From Lingula anatina (taxonomy: Eukaryota; Brachiopoda; Lingulata; Lingulida; Lingulidae), in the NCBI RefSeq assembly GCF_001039355.2, contig NW_019775689.1, positions 137,443 through 174,219 of the forward strand: a stretch of DNA of 36,777 nt, read 5' to 3'. Made by a program: the position numbers and the translations under genes. Shown here piece after piece: positions 20,601 to 32,184 of the stretch; the first letter of the stretch is position 1, and each line of letters opens with the position of its first letter. The notes under the pieces were generated by a model. That model saw nothing but the letters and a program-made list of their open reading frames with translations. It was not told where the DNA came from and made no database searches.

Positions 20601-22270
20601 ACCTTAAAATAAATAAAAGTCATTCTAAATTCAGTTACACACTTTCAACTATAATAAGTGTTTAAGGAAATGTTATAATAGCAATAGAAAAAATATAACC
20701 CAGTCTGTTTACTGTCACTGTGACCTTTGCTTATGTGCATTAAGTTTATTGTATGCCTTGGTTTATATTTAGCTGCAAGGTCTTTGCTGATGCCAAACTG
20801 ACCAATGCATGGACAGTTTTAAATTAAACTCTGTAGAATATAATATCAGGGCAAGTAGGCGTGGTTCATTACATCAGAAACCTATCATATATTTTGTAAA
20901 TTCCGTTAACCAGACCATTTGAGTATTTTGTGTCCAGTTAAAGCTCGAAATTATGATACGTGACCCAAGTTTTACCTGACATTACTGTTCTTGTTAGCTT
21001 TTAATAATGTTTGTGTGCGTGCGTGTGTGTTTGTGTGTGCAAGCACCTGCGCTTTTGAACATGTGCATGGGAATTCACTATGTCCAAAATGGTACAAGTG
21101 TTATAAGGCATGACGATGCAGTCAGCTTTTGAATTTGGATTATTGAAAAAATTTTCTTCTTAATTTTGGTTTATCACATAGACTGAAGAGTAAGACTTTA
21201 GTGGAGCAGATTTCTAACCCTCATTGAGCATTTGGTTATGCGTGATAATCTTGTGAAAAATTGCAAATGTCATGCCTCCTTCCACAAATAACCAATTTAC
21301 ATGCGAAAAAGTACTTTTGATCTGCATCAATCTGTAGATTAGACCAACAATTCCAGTCCCTTATCGTAATCAATAATGTAATTAAGTTGTTTGTCAGCAA
21401 CCGAAAGGTCTAACACATTTTTTTCTTTGAGTCTGATAAATTACTTGGTTTTCATCAAATCAATGATCAAATGACCTCGGATTGTCAAATATTTTACATC
21501 TTGTTTATGATGAAAATTTCATGCAAAATTGCCAGCCCTTGATAGATCCTGTATAGAATTAATAGATGGCAGGTTTTGAGATTATCATTTCATGTCATGA
21601 AAATTTAAAAAAAATTAAAAATTAACTTACAGAAGAAAAAATGAACACTGTATTTTCTTCCGTTTTAGTTTATCTTGAAGGATGTGTTTGGATTTGTCTG
21701 ATAAGATTAGTTAAACATTTTATTGTACACCTGTGTCCATTTGATGATTTTACAACAACAAATTTTAAAAAAATTCACAGAAAGCATATTTGATGTGCTT
21801 GGATTAATGAAGTGGACAGATCCCCATAGCAGCCTTACTTTCATGGAGGAAGAAGATTGGGGCTAAACACCCCTCCCCCCTCTCTACCCAATGCCTACTC
21901 AGCATCTGTCACCCTATTTTTGTTTTGAAATAAAAATAAAATGCCAGATCAGTCAGGCAAAAAGGATACCTGAGAGATACCAAGCTTGCAGAGGGTTGGT
22001 TAAGTTTATTTTGCTTCAATTTTTTTCACTGATGACTTCCTGCTGCTATTAACCCATATATGATATTATTTATTTCTATTTGTGACTAAGCAGTCACATA
22101 CAGACATTAGCTTCGACATTATATCAGCTTAGCATGTTTTGGGATCTGTTGATATGCATTCCAACACATTTTACAAAGAGATTTATTTTTTATACATCAT
22201 TCTGTGTTTCAGGACATTAATGTCTCTCAGTGTTCCCTCGAGAGAGACCAACATTTACTGCCTAAGACTG
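20131..22270. other. Probable intron or intergenic DNA
   Basis: Holds a 38-bp GA array at 20561-20598 and a GT-rich stretch near 21010-21040. No coding segment is supported. Confidence 0.45.
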
Positions 22271-22271
22271 C

Positions 22272-22427
22272 ATTCCCATAGATTTAGAAATATCCATCTA
22301 GACCAACCTAACTCCCTGGGGGTTCACGCTAAATTTAGTAGAGGGGACAGACATTTAAGCTGGCTAAGCTGACAGTAATCTAGTGAGACTCCCCACAGGG
22401 ATAGATCGATCTAAAATCTGTGGGAAT
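22272..22427. mobile_element. Inverted-repeat element (MITE), family 2, copy A
   Basis: Terminal inverted repeats ATTCCCATAGATTT and its inverse enclose a core shared with 30682-30895: AACTCCCTGGGGGTTCACGC near the left and AAGCTGACAGTAATCTAGTG near the right. Length 156 bp, no coding capacity. Confidence 0.8.
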
Positions 22428-22821
22428 AGGGTTTAAGTTTGATCATAATAGTGTAATAACAGATTATGAGGAGACCCATTATGTGTGGAACGTTACATGG
22501 GAAGTTGAAATGTTTCAGGAGTTTTTTCATATCAGTATATAAGCATACTCACATACAGAGCTTCTGAGAGAACGTTCAGTGGTAACACGCCTTCATATCA
22601 ATTTGAAATAACAAAGCTTGGTAATTGAACAATCTTCTAACTATTTATAGGCTTGTCTGGTATTGAACTCTTATAGACCCTCTAATATGATCAGACTTAG
22701 ATGTAATTGTGTTGGTGGGTGGTCCAGTTTAAGATAATTATCATTGTGTGGTTGATGGTAGAAGAGGCCATGTGAGGTTAATGACATATATGTGATTAGA
22801 TATTTGATTGGTCTCTTAATT

Positions 22822-22823
<2 letters not shown>

Positions 22824-22877
<54 letters not shown>
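22824..22877. repeat. (CT)n microsatellite
   Basis: About 27 CT units without interruption, followed by a TG-rich stretch. Confidence 0.95.
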
Positions 22878-22881
<4 letters not shown>

Positions 22882-23452
22882 TTGTATGTGTGTGTATGTG
22901 GTGCAAGAGCAAAACATGCACACGCATGGACACTCAATGTTATCCGATGCAGAGGATCAGTCTTATAAATTTAATGTTGCATGATGATGATGAGGAAATT
23001 CCTGTGATAATTACATATTTTTCGCATAAGTTAATCTCACTTATTAATCATGTATATATGTTGACCACATCATTTTGTTTTGTCTAGAAGGGAAACAAAT
23101 GTGGAGCAATTAAAAAAAAAAACTTGTGTTCAGAGTTCAAAAGTTCTGCTGGTTCTAGTTTAAATTAGAAAAAAGGTAACAAATTGAGTTTATTACAGCA
23201 AATTTTCTGCCCTTTATTAAATTCCCTCCTGCTTCGTCTCCCCACCTGTGTTACCTTAAGGCTGGTGGAATGGAGGGTAGTTTTTTTGAAAAAAAAAGTT
23301 TTTTTCAAACTGAGAACATGGCATTTGTTTCCTTTTCCTCTTTGATCCTTTCCTTCCTCCAATATGTTCAGATTAGTGAAAGTAAATCTTGGGAATCTAA
23401 TTGCAACAAATTATTGCATATTCTGAACAACTTCTGGATGGGACTTAGACTG

Positions 23453-23674
23453 GGTTCCTATAAATCTATCGTACTAGCAGGATCGATCTAACTCCGAGAG
23501 GATTCTCGCTAAATTGCATTCAGTTTAAGCAGCTTAAATGTCTGTCACGCCTACTGAAGATTCTAGGAGGGTAATTAACTTTCTTGCAATCTTAAGCTGG
23601 ATGCAGTTCAGCGAGAGTCCCCTTTTAGATAACGGTAGATCGGTCTTGCTAGTGCGATAGTGTTATGGAAATGG
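23453..23674. mobile_element. Inverted-repeat element (MITE), family 2, diverged copy B
   Basis: The left arm contains ATCGTACTAGCAGGATCGAT and the right arm its inverse (ATCGGTCTTGCTAGTGCGAT). Internal blocks ATCTAACTCCGAGAGGATTC, TCGCTAAATTGCA and a region around CTTAAGCTG show relation to copies A and C, but at lower identity. It is 222 bp long. Confidence 0.7.
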
Positions 23675-23899
23675 TCCCTTAAACAGAATGCGAGTAACTG
23701 GGTATTCCACACTACTTTCATAGTTAAAACTATAAGGATTCCAGGAAGGCTGCTCACAGTGAGTGAATTATCAGTTTTATACCATCACCAGACATCCCAC
23801 TTTGTATTTATCAGTGGGAGCTTATTCACACTTTGGTGTTGAGTAGTGCACATCTCTGTCTATATTACATAAGTTAAGTCAAGCATGGCCTCAGACTTA

Positions 23900-24074
23900 A
23901 GCCACATTCAGAACAGGGAACTAAGTAGTCCGAGGGTCAAATATGGCCGACCCACTTGAATACTTCCCCACAGGATATCTATTCAGTGTCTATTAGCAGA
24001 TTAGACGGCAAGCTTTGTAGTGAGTTGCCATATTTGACCCTTGGACTAGTTAGTCCTCTGTTCTGAATAGGGCC
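23900..24074. mobile_element. Inverted-repeat element (MITE), family 1, copy 2
   Basis: A 175-bp element with arms AGCCACATTCAGAACAGGGA... and inverse TCTGAATAGGGCC, both containing AGTCCGAGGGTCAAATATGG or its inverse. Its reverse complement aligns along its whole length with 11869-12039. Confidence 0.85.
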
Positions 24075-26232
24075 TTGGTCCTAGCTGAAGGATGACATCC
24101 AATCCACAATTTTCCTCTGCAGTGGACCTGTAAGGTTGTGAATTGCTTTTTCAAAAAGTTTTGGTTTAAAGCTAAGCGTATTGATAGGTGAAATTTGTGA
24201 ACTGAAGAAACTAGACGTGGGGTTTACAGTTTTCCCGAAGCTCTTGGGTGGTATATTTTTGATTCATTGGTAAGAAAAATAAATCCGCTTTTCATTTTTG
24301 TTTTGCTATGTGTTAATGTATGCTAAGCTGTTTTCTTAATGTGTTTCATGAAATGTGACCATTATTAACTTTTCAGTTCATTTTGACATACAGGTGAGAA
24401 TGTTAACCAATGAAGGTTTCTAATTTTGTCTTAATATGATAAGGGATCATATTTGTTGAATTTACAAAATACTGTTATTTTTCATTGGAAGATATTGGAA
24501 GAATGTACAAAATCTACATAAAAAGAATTGCGTTCTTTCAGAAATTCTAAGAATAGAAAGAAGTAATAGCAGAAAAATAACACAAGTTATTTTGCAAACA
24601 GTTAAGTTTTTATTTGAATGTTTGCTTTCAATTAACCCGAGAGTCTGACTCAAGCAAATATTTTTCTGACTTTCAGAAGCTGTGAACTTTGGGAAAATGA
24701 CAAAAAAATTGCAAAACCCTGTTTGAAATATATGAAACTATTTGGTTGGGTCACTAGTAAGTAATAACAATACAAGTAACATTCAAGGGATTGCTGTTGG
24801 GAATGAATTAAATATTATTTTAATGACATGAAGTTGTGTAATAAGTGTGATTTGCAAGCAGACTATGATGTGAAACACTTGCTACCTACATGTATGGTTA
24901 ACATTACTTCAGGTCTATTTTTTATTGGGTGGGGGTGGGGGGGGGGAGGGGGTACCCTCTACCAGGGTCACAGACAGGATTTTTTTTACTGGATAAACGT
25001 GCACAGATATTTCATTGGTCAGGGTTATTCACCACCCATTCACTTTCTGTGCATTGAGAATTTTTTTGCACAAAAATGACATCATCACTCATTTAAATGG
25101 CCTCTGGTAGTGAGAAAAGGGGGAGGGGGCAGCAGTTGCATTGAGGTTTAGGATTTTGTTATTCATATATGGGTGTATTCCAAGGCCGGGCTTCATATTT
25201 GTGAATGACTTAAAGCAATCCAAGCCAGGATTTCGAATGCATTATAAGTGCATGGATTGCTTCTTGTTTGAACTTATCTGAGGACAAATAAAACTGCTAA
25301 AACATATAATATACATAAGATCAAGGCCTTAATCAATATCGCAAATGAATCATATTCACTGCCTTCTGACCAAATATCCGTAATCGGCCATCTTGACACT
25401 GTTTGGAAATTACCATGGGTTCACTGGCAGCATGCACTAATTACTGGCCTGTTACGACAGGAGTGTCTTGCAATATTCAGAAGTCAAGTCGTAGAATGAA
25501 TGGCGTCTCCTGCTTTTTCCAAATTTGTTACAGAGTTATGGCCAGTGTCAGAAAAGCAAGATTACAGGTTGGTTAGACACTAGAAAATGGCGTGAACTCC
25601 AGGAAAAATTGTTCATTATGAGTTTTTGGCAGAAAAATCCTGGCCTAGAATGCTTCAAATGAAAAAAATTATGTAAGTTTGATTAAAATTCAGCTATGGC
25701 TGAGGAATATAATTTTTTTTTGTGAAAAATAACATTTAGATGGAGATTTCACTTCAGATGTGCTAAGCTCAGTTTATGTTGCAGATGATTTTGTTATGGT
25801 TATTTTTTGACAAACTCATTTCTGTAAATTAATACACTCTTAAGATCTACAAGGGCTTTAATCCAAAAAAACAGAGTAACTTATACTCCCACTTTAAACA
25901 CCTTTAGGCAGTTAATGAGCCGTACAAATGTTATACAAAGAATTGACGCAGTGTTCTATCTCACGTTACAAATTCAACATGGAGATTCTTTTCATAAGAT
26001 AGGGTAGACAGTATGTTTAATTGCATTAGTTTCTCCTCAACTGTCTGTCATAGACTGTGTGAGTCTGATTGATAATATATTCCTTAATTATAACTAGCGG
26101 GGTTTTGGCATCTTGAATATTGATAATATAAAAGGGGTTACTTTTGCACCTAAATTTATCATATTGATTGCATATTATTATTATTTTTTATTTGGAGAGT
26201 GATTTGTAAGTTTGATCTATGGGAGCCTATAT
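24075..26232. other. Probable intron or intergenic DNA
   Basis: No gene seen. Contains a G-rich run (24929-24954) and a small hairpin with arms AAGCAATCCA / TGGATTGCTT (25214-25262). Confidence 0.4.
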
Positions 26233-26258
26233 GGGGGGGGGGGGGGGGGGGGGGGGGG
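26233..26258. repeat. 26-nt G homopolymer
   Basis: Uninterrupted run of 26 G bases on the plus strand, able to form G-quadruplex structure; the length may be affected by sequencing error. Confidence 0.9.
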
Positions 26259-26779
26259 TTTAAGGAAGCCCTTAGTATTTAAGTACTAGTAACTGTTGTC
26301 AGATTTGTGCTGTAAAACAGGGACTGGTTTCATCAAGGTTTTTAAAACAAAGATTTGTAAGACTCAACTGAAGGTGCATTCAGCAACATTTTAACGGAAG
26401 CATTTTAACATTTAGACTCAGATTCACACATTTCAATTGCAGCTGGACTTTGGCAATTGAAATTTAAATTAAATTATTAAGTTCGTAGTTAGCAGCATAA
26501 GTGAATCAAGAAAACAGTGTTTTCAGTTTCTTGATTTTTCAAAACTTCTACATATAAAAACATGTGCCCTTAGTATATTTTCAGGTTTAATATGCTTACT
26601 TTTATATGTCCCTCATAGTATGCCTTGCTGGTGATTTACATCATCTGCCATTATAAAGCTTGATAATATCATTGATATCAATTTACAAAATTGAGTTTAG
26701 TCCTGTATTTCAAGTCCCCTTTCCTTATAACAGGCCTATGGCAGCAATTTCAAAAGGGGAGTCTTTTTCAGAAAAAGTG

Positions 26780-26804
26780 GAGAGAGAGAGAGAGAGAGAG
26801 AGAA
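26780..26804. repeat. (GA)n microsatellite
   Basis: Short GA array in otherwise unremarkable AT-rich DNA. Confidence 0.9.
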
Positions 26805-28150
26805 AGAACAGCATGCTAACATCATAAACACTGCAAATCCGGCATAAAACATGCCTCTGCAGATCAGGTTACTGCAAAAAGAATCTTCCTATATATTCAA
26901 ACCCAAGCACCATGCAGAAATTACCCAATGCATTGCTTTGGTAGAGTAATTAGCAGAAACCATAGCCTTTTGTTCACTTTATTCGGAGAACACTTAAAAT
27001 AAACATGATGGCAAAATTGCATGTTTTACATGGTAAATCCAAAGATCAAATCCTCATTGAATTGGCTCAGTGGTAACTTAAATGGAGAATAAAAGGCATA
27101 AATCCCTAGAAGGGTCGATAATAATGAATTAATTGTATACAGTGTATGTGTGTTAAAAGATCTTTATATGCAGTTAAGGGGCATGAACAAAAGGTTATAA
27201 GCCACATTTAATGAAACAATAAAAGCCCCATTTTTGACTGATTTTTAGCTGATTAAGAACAAAAATTACTTAAAATTTATATATATGATTTTGTAAAAAT
27301 TGAAAAACCCAAGGTTGATTGGGATGTACACGTGGAATATTTGATACTCAATTTTGATTCTGCTGGAAGTGAATAGCAGGTCTCAGGGTATTGGTAGGAC
27401 AATATTTTAATGAGTTTTAATGGCATTAATTATATAAGGCGATTTTTAATTTATATCAAAGTGTTTTTATCAATTTCTTTAACTTGTATTGGTTATAGTC
27501 TTTTGTATTATTAGGATTTTAGAATAAATATTACAAGTAACATTTTTGTTGATGATTAAGTTAGCGAGACCTGCTCATGTGAAGGAAAGAATTGCTGCCG
27601 ACAACTATTTGGATGAATATGAAAGACTTCTACAATTGTAGGTATAAGGCACCTGTTTCAGAAAGCTTTACATTCAAGTCCCTTCATTTTCTTCTGTCAT
27701 TTCAAATCCAGTTTAGTTAATATTTAGTAGGTTTTCTTGTGACAATTCTGAAGTTTCTTTATTCATATCAGATTATATTGTCTGCGTCTCGTATTTCATC
27801 ATTTACACAATGTCGGATCTACAATGATTTCTATATAAATGTTTAATAACTTGGTTAAGATACAGTTTGTCAGGTACCAGTATAATGGAGTGCTGTTGTG
27901 TGTGTGGTAATCAAAGTCAAATTGACATATCATATATTTATATACATATTTATATTAAATTACAAACTTGATGAAGTAATTATATAACCGAAGTTCTGTC
28001 TGTATCTTGTGTATGTGCCCAGCATTGGTTGATACTGTCTCTTATGAAACTCTTGCATATATTAGCACGTGGAAGTAAATGTGAGTGAAATACATTTTTT
28101 TATTTACTTGCAAGTAGGGTTGCTAACTTTAGGCTTTTAAGTACTTCTAC
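26805..28150. other. Probable intron with one exon-like segment
   Basis: At about 27557-27636 one frame reads LARPAHVKERIAADNYLDEY then ERLLQL before a stop, followed by a donor-like GTAGGTATAAG. The amino-acid make-up looks like a charged helix from a real protein, in contrast to the surrounding AT-rich DNA. The acceptor (GATTAAG or GTTAG) is poor and the phase does not match the exon ending at 19127, so it is not called as a gene. Confidence 0.25.
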
Positions 28151-28155
28151 TATGC

Positions 28156-28229
28156 TACTACAACAGTAACTTCTACTACTACTACTACTGCTACTGCTGC
28201 TACTACTACTGCTACTGCTACTACTACTG

Positions 28230-28261
<32 letters not shown>

Positions 28262-28275
28262 ACTACTACTACTAC
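28156..28275. repeat. CTA/CTG trinucleotide array
   Basis: Mixed (CTA)n and (CTG)n units over about 120 bp, including a pure CTG run of about ten units near 28230-28260. Non-coding here as far as can be seen. Confidence 0.9.
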
Positions 28276-28947
28276 CAACAGTTTAGCTGCAGTAATACTG
28301 TTAGGACTCTCTCACCATTTTCTGTGGCAGTTTGTAAAGTTGTTAATTGTTTATTGTCATTTTTCACTTTAAAAAATGCAATGTAACATCTTTTTGAATA
28401 CAGAATTTTAGTTGATGAATTTGAAAAATTATATTGCAATGTTAAGAAATTTTGCTTGTGATTAGAAAAAAAGAATGAATATTAACAAGATTAAATAGCA
28501 ACATGAAATATTATTTCTTACATATAGAAAAGGACTCGATAATTAATTGTTTCTTTTTTAATTCCAAAAGTCATGAAGTACAACATCGATTTCGTCTGAC
28601 AATAATGATGTGTAGGCGTTTCTGGATTTCTCTTTTTCATCAAATAGGTTGATCATTTCTTGACAGATCATCAAGGACTTGTGTGATGGATGATTTCTTG
28701 TAAGTCATCATTTATTATGATATCATAGAAAGCCTGGGATGAGAGGAAGAATTGAAGAACAATTTTAGTTGTGTAAAGACTGGAAAGGAAACTAATGACT
28801 CTTTATTTTTTGTGGACAGACACTGCCTTTGTCTGCTGTTGTTGCCGTTGTTGCCATGCACTTTTTACTGTTAATGTAATAAATGGATAACAGTGTGACT
28901 TTCTATTCTCAAATTTACTGGGGTGATTTATACCGTCAAAAAACATG

Positions 28948-29073
28948 TCAAGTTCAAATAGTAGCTTTATTTTCTTATTTTTTCTAAAATCATCATACAA
29001 AATATATCTCAAGTTTTAAACAGCAGCTTTATTTTTCTATTCAACTTGTTCTACAGTCATCATACGAAATAAG
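28948..29073. repeat. Imperfect tandem duplication, ~63-bp unit
   Basis: Two adjacent segments both begin CAAGTT, contain AGCTTTATTTT and end ATCATAC(A/G)AAATA. Similarity is moderate. Confidence 0.55.
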
Positions 29074-29340
29074 TTTCCATTACTTATAATCCATGAATTA
29101 TAATCCGTGAAATGCACAATTTACCCCATTTACAGAATCCAGTCATTTCCGTACTTCCAAAAGGTGATGTCCCAAACCCCCTCTACATACTCTGTGTAGG
29201 AGAATGTAGCCTGTATTACTGTTAAAGTACAAGGAGAAAATTGAGATCTGAATAGCTGTTAATAATTAGATCACAAATGATCCCACTGGATACAAGCAGA
29301 GACCAGAATTCTAGCAATCAAACCATGCAGATAATACTTA

Positions 29341-29877
29341 CCATGGCCCATAGGAGCCTACGCGTGCGTCTTTTAGACGCCCCTTTACATGCGAAAACGA
29401 CAAGGCCTATGGGACAGCACAACACTGTTTCAAATTAATTGGATTTGACATATAAGAGTTGGCTGAAAGTAACATGAGCCCTTTAGGCTAATAGGGTTTC
29501 AACTGACCCATGTCCAATAGTACATGTCGCGCGCGTCTGTGTGGAGATAGATTTTGTTGGAGGTTTGTAAGAGTTGAAAGCGACATGACTCTCAAGTTAC
29601 GTCAACTTCGTTTATAAGGGTCTACTTATTCAGCTGCGAAAATCACACGTTATGCCTATTTCATATTTTATAACAGTGTCATTTGAGAGACGAACGCGAC
29701 ATGGGTTGTGTCAATCTCGCATCTGTGGAGTTCAGTAAGTGGCGAAAGAGACACAGCCATGTCATTTTCGGCTCTCAAAGCTCTGTAGTAAAAGACGAAC
29801 TCGGCATAAGCCTTGTCGTTTTCGTATGTAAAGGGGTGTCTAAAAGACGCACGCGTAGGCTCCTATGGGCCATGGTA
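29341..29877. mobile_element. Foldback/MULE- or hAT-like element with 8-bp target duplication
   Basis: 71-bp terminal inverted repeats (29341-29411 and 29805-29875) differ at three positions and start CCATGGCCCATAGGAGCCTA. They are flanked by direct repeats AATACTTA at 29333-29340 and 29878-29885. Long arms with an 8-bp target duplication fit MULE-like or hAT-like non-autonomous elements. The interior (~390 bp) has no recognisable transposase; several short blocks related to GCGACATG recur inside. The high arm identity suggests a recent insertion. Confidence 0.85.
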
Positions 29878-29983
29878 AATACTTACAGATCAGACAGCAC
29901 AGCCTCAGTTATTTCAGTTGTGGCTATTTATAGACCGCCGTCTTTATGGTCTAGTGCATGCTGTATTGTATTTTAGGGTGAAT

Positions 29984-30021
<38 letters not shown>

Positions 30022-30110
30022 GGGTAGGGTGACAGAGAGAGAGAGGAAGGGTAGGGTGACAGAGAGAGAGGAGGGGCAGGTTGACAGAGAGAGAGAGAGA
30101 GAGAGAGGGA
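29984..30110. repeat. GA-rich microsatellite cluster
   Basis: GA arrays interrupted by three related GGGTAGGGTGACA / GGGGCAGGTTGACA spacers, forming a loose higher-order repeat. Confidence 0.9.
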
Positions 30111-30681
30111 TGGGAGTTAAAGCAAGGGAGAGGATGGAGAGAGAAAAAATAAATGACACGAAAAAGGAGATAATATACAATATGTTCTAACTAAGGCATC
30201 ACTCTGAGTCTTGCACATTAAACTACTAAAACTAGCTGTCATTACTTCTGTACATGTCACTAAGAGTCTGTGTTGTCTATGATAACAAATATGTGTGTAA
30301 AGTGTGAGAACACCTCTAAGACCAGCCTGACTGAGTACAACGACAGGTGCAAAATAAATCAGAAAGGTGAGATTTGGGGAATGCATTGGCATGCCTCCTC
30401 AATGCCATCTCTTCAGTAGCATATGGCAGGATTGGATATATACTATATATGATATAGGGATCAAGTCAGAATACAGGTCCTGGGTGCTTTTTATGATTTG
30501 TTTTACAGGGGTAGATGAAGTGTTGCATTTTTTCAAGCTGGGCAGAACCACTGCTCATTAATTAGTGACAATTCTGACATGATTTCTCTGCAAATTATTT
30601 GAAGTGATCAGAAAAATAGGCAAGAAATTGAATAATGATGAAGAGTTGAGGAATGCATTATTATTTGTTGTCTATGGGTGC

Positions 30682-30895
30682 TTTCCCAGAGATTTAGATC
30701 GATCTAAAGATTAAGATTTAGATCGACCTAACTCCCTGGGGGTTCACGCTAAATTGCAGTCAGCCGAGCGGGCACCATAGTTCATTACCCTCTTACAGCT
30801 TTTAGTAGGCGGGACAGACGCTTAAGACGGCCAAGCTGACAGTAATCTAGTGAGACACCCTACAGGGATAGATCGATCTAAAAATCTATGGAAAT
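30682..30895. mobile_element. Inverted-repeat element (MITE), family 2, copy C
   Basis: Left arm TTTCCCAGAGATTTAGATCG, right arm its near inverse, with core blocks AACTCCCTGGGGGTTCACGC and AAGCTGACAGTAATCTAGTG identical to copy A. It is 214 bp long, about 58 bp longer than copy A, with extra sequence around GCCGAGCGGGCACCATAG in the middle. Confidence 0.85.
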
Positions 30896-32028
30896 GGGGT
30901 GTATGAGGGGGGGGGTTCTTTTTCTGAAAAAGTGGACCTTTTCCCATGAAACTCTTGTGTACCTAGATCAATTTTTTACCCAGATCGGAATTTTTACCAT
31001 CAGTTTGTTTGAACCCCCCCCCCCCCAGCTATGGGCTTGCATGTTTCGTTTGATTGCACAAACTACTCCATATACTCCCAAGTCTAGACATTGTTTGTTT
31101 TTTTTTAGGGTCTGTACCCTTTGCCTTAAGACTTCACCCTCTCTTTCTTGCCTCTCATTTAAGTCTTGGGGTATATATCACAATGGTGTTAACTCATTAT
31201 ACAATTTAATGTACTTACAGAATATCTGCAGTTCACTTAATAAATGAGAAAGTTCATCGTTTTCATACTCATCTACCAAGATTCTGTAATTGTCCTTTCT
31301 TATACAAGTGTTATGAGATGTAAGAAATTTACATGTAGTTCCTCTCAATAAATAGTCTTTTCCATGTGAGCACTGTGTATTAGTTCAGTTCAATTGTTCA
31401 GGAGAACTGTAGCAAGTGCAGTTCAATACTTTCAATATTTATAACAGTACAGAGCTGAAGGTTCTAAATAATACACCTATTGTGTAATATTCAGTGATGG
31501 TGTGACGTCCACTTTAGCTGACCAGGTCAAATTGGTCGTCATGGTTAGATGTCTAAATGTGAAATAAGCCAGCTATGGACTACTCAGGGACCCAGAGACC
31601 TCTCAGGCCTGGATTTAGAGATATTTTCTGACAGTCTTCCGAATTATCTTTATTGATTCATCCTCCATTTTTGACAGAAAAAATTAGATACCCATCAATG
31701 CAAACTGGAAAATTGGACTGTCTTCCGGAAAACGCAGAGGACAGCATCAACCGCATCTTCGATGCCATACCACTGAGGATTTTAGTGTTGGTATTAATGC
31801 ACCAGCTAGTACCATAGATTCATTGTGAAGGCACCCTTAGTGTTGGTATTAATGGATGCAGGAGATTTAAAGGAACCCCTACGTCACTTAGAACAGGAGG
31901 AAGAAGGAAAAAAAATCAATGCCCTGATTATGCAACTTATGCAATTTGTTTAAGTGCAGCTATTGCATCAGTAAACTTTTTTGCCATATATGACCCTTGG
32001 AAAAGCGGACATTCAGAAGTATGAACCC
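30896..32028. other. Probable intron or intergenic DNA with one exon-like segment
   Basis: After a good acceptor (CCATTTTTGACAG, ending 31677) a frame reads KIRYPSMQTGKLDCLPENAE then DSINRIFDAIPLRI up to a possible donor TTG|GTATTA near 31788. The composition looks protein-like, but the phase does not join to the exon at 18874-19127 and the protein is not recognised. TTAGTGTTGGTATTAATG at its end is repeated about 60 nt further on. Confidence 0.25.
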
Positions 32029-32184
32029 TTTACCCCAGGGAATACCATATCCTCTTTACCCCAGGGAATACCATACCCTCTTTACCCCAGGGAGTACCAT
32101 ACCCTCTTTACCCCAGGGAATACCGTACCCTCTTTACCCCAGGGAATACCATACCCTCTTTACCCCAGGGAATACCATACCCTT
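32029..32184. repeat. 26-bp minisatellite, six units
   Basis: Six direct units of TTTACCCCAGGGAATACCAT + ACCCTC start at 32029, 32055, 32081, 32107, 32133 and 32159. Copies differ by single bases only (for example GAGTACC, ACCGTACC, ATATCC). The unit is not a multiple of three, so all three frames are visited; short open frames through it are not credible genes. Confidence 0.95.

Noticed and set aside
22139-22372. Open frame with a good acceptor (GTGTTTCAG at 22212) in the phase needed by the acidic-protein gene
   Set aside because: No donor is found before the frame runs through MITE family 2 copy A, and the peptide has no protein-like character.
22521-22620. Possible tRNA-derived short element (GTGGTAACACGCC)
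   Set aside because: Only a weak A-box-like string; no B box, cloverleaf or tail was found.
28156-28275. CTA/CTG array considered as a coding polyLeu/polyAla tract
   Set aside because: No surrounding open exon or splice sites; treated as a microsatellite.
29683-29976. 97-codon plus-strand frame
   Set aside because: It spans the interior and right arm of the foldback element and its flank, has no transposase motif, and is unlikely to be a gene.
29983-30392. Minus-strand frames rich in SLSLSLSL
   Set aside because: Translation of GA/CT microsatellites.
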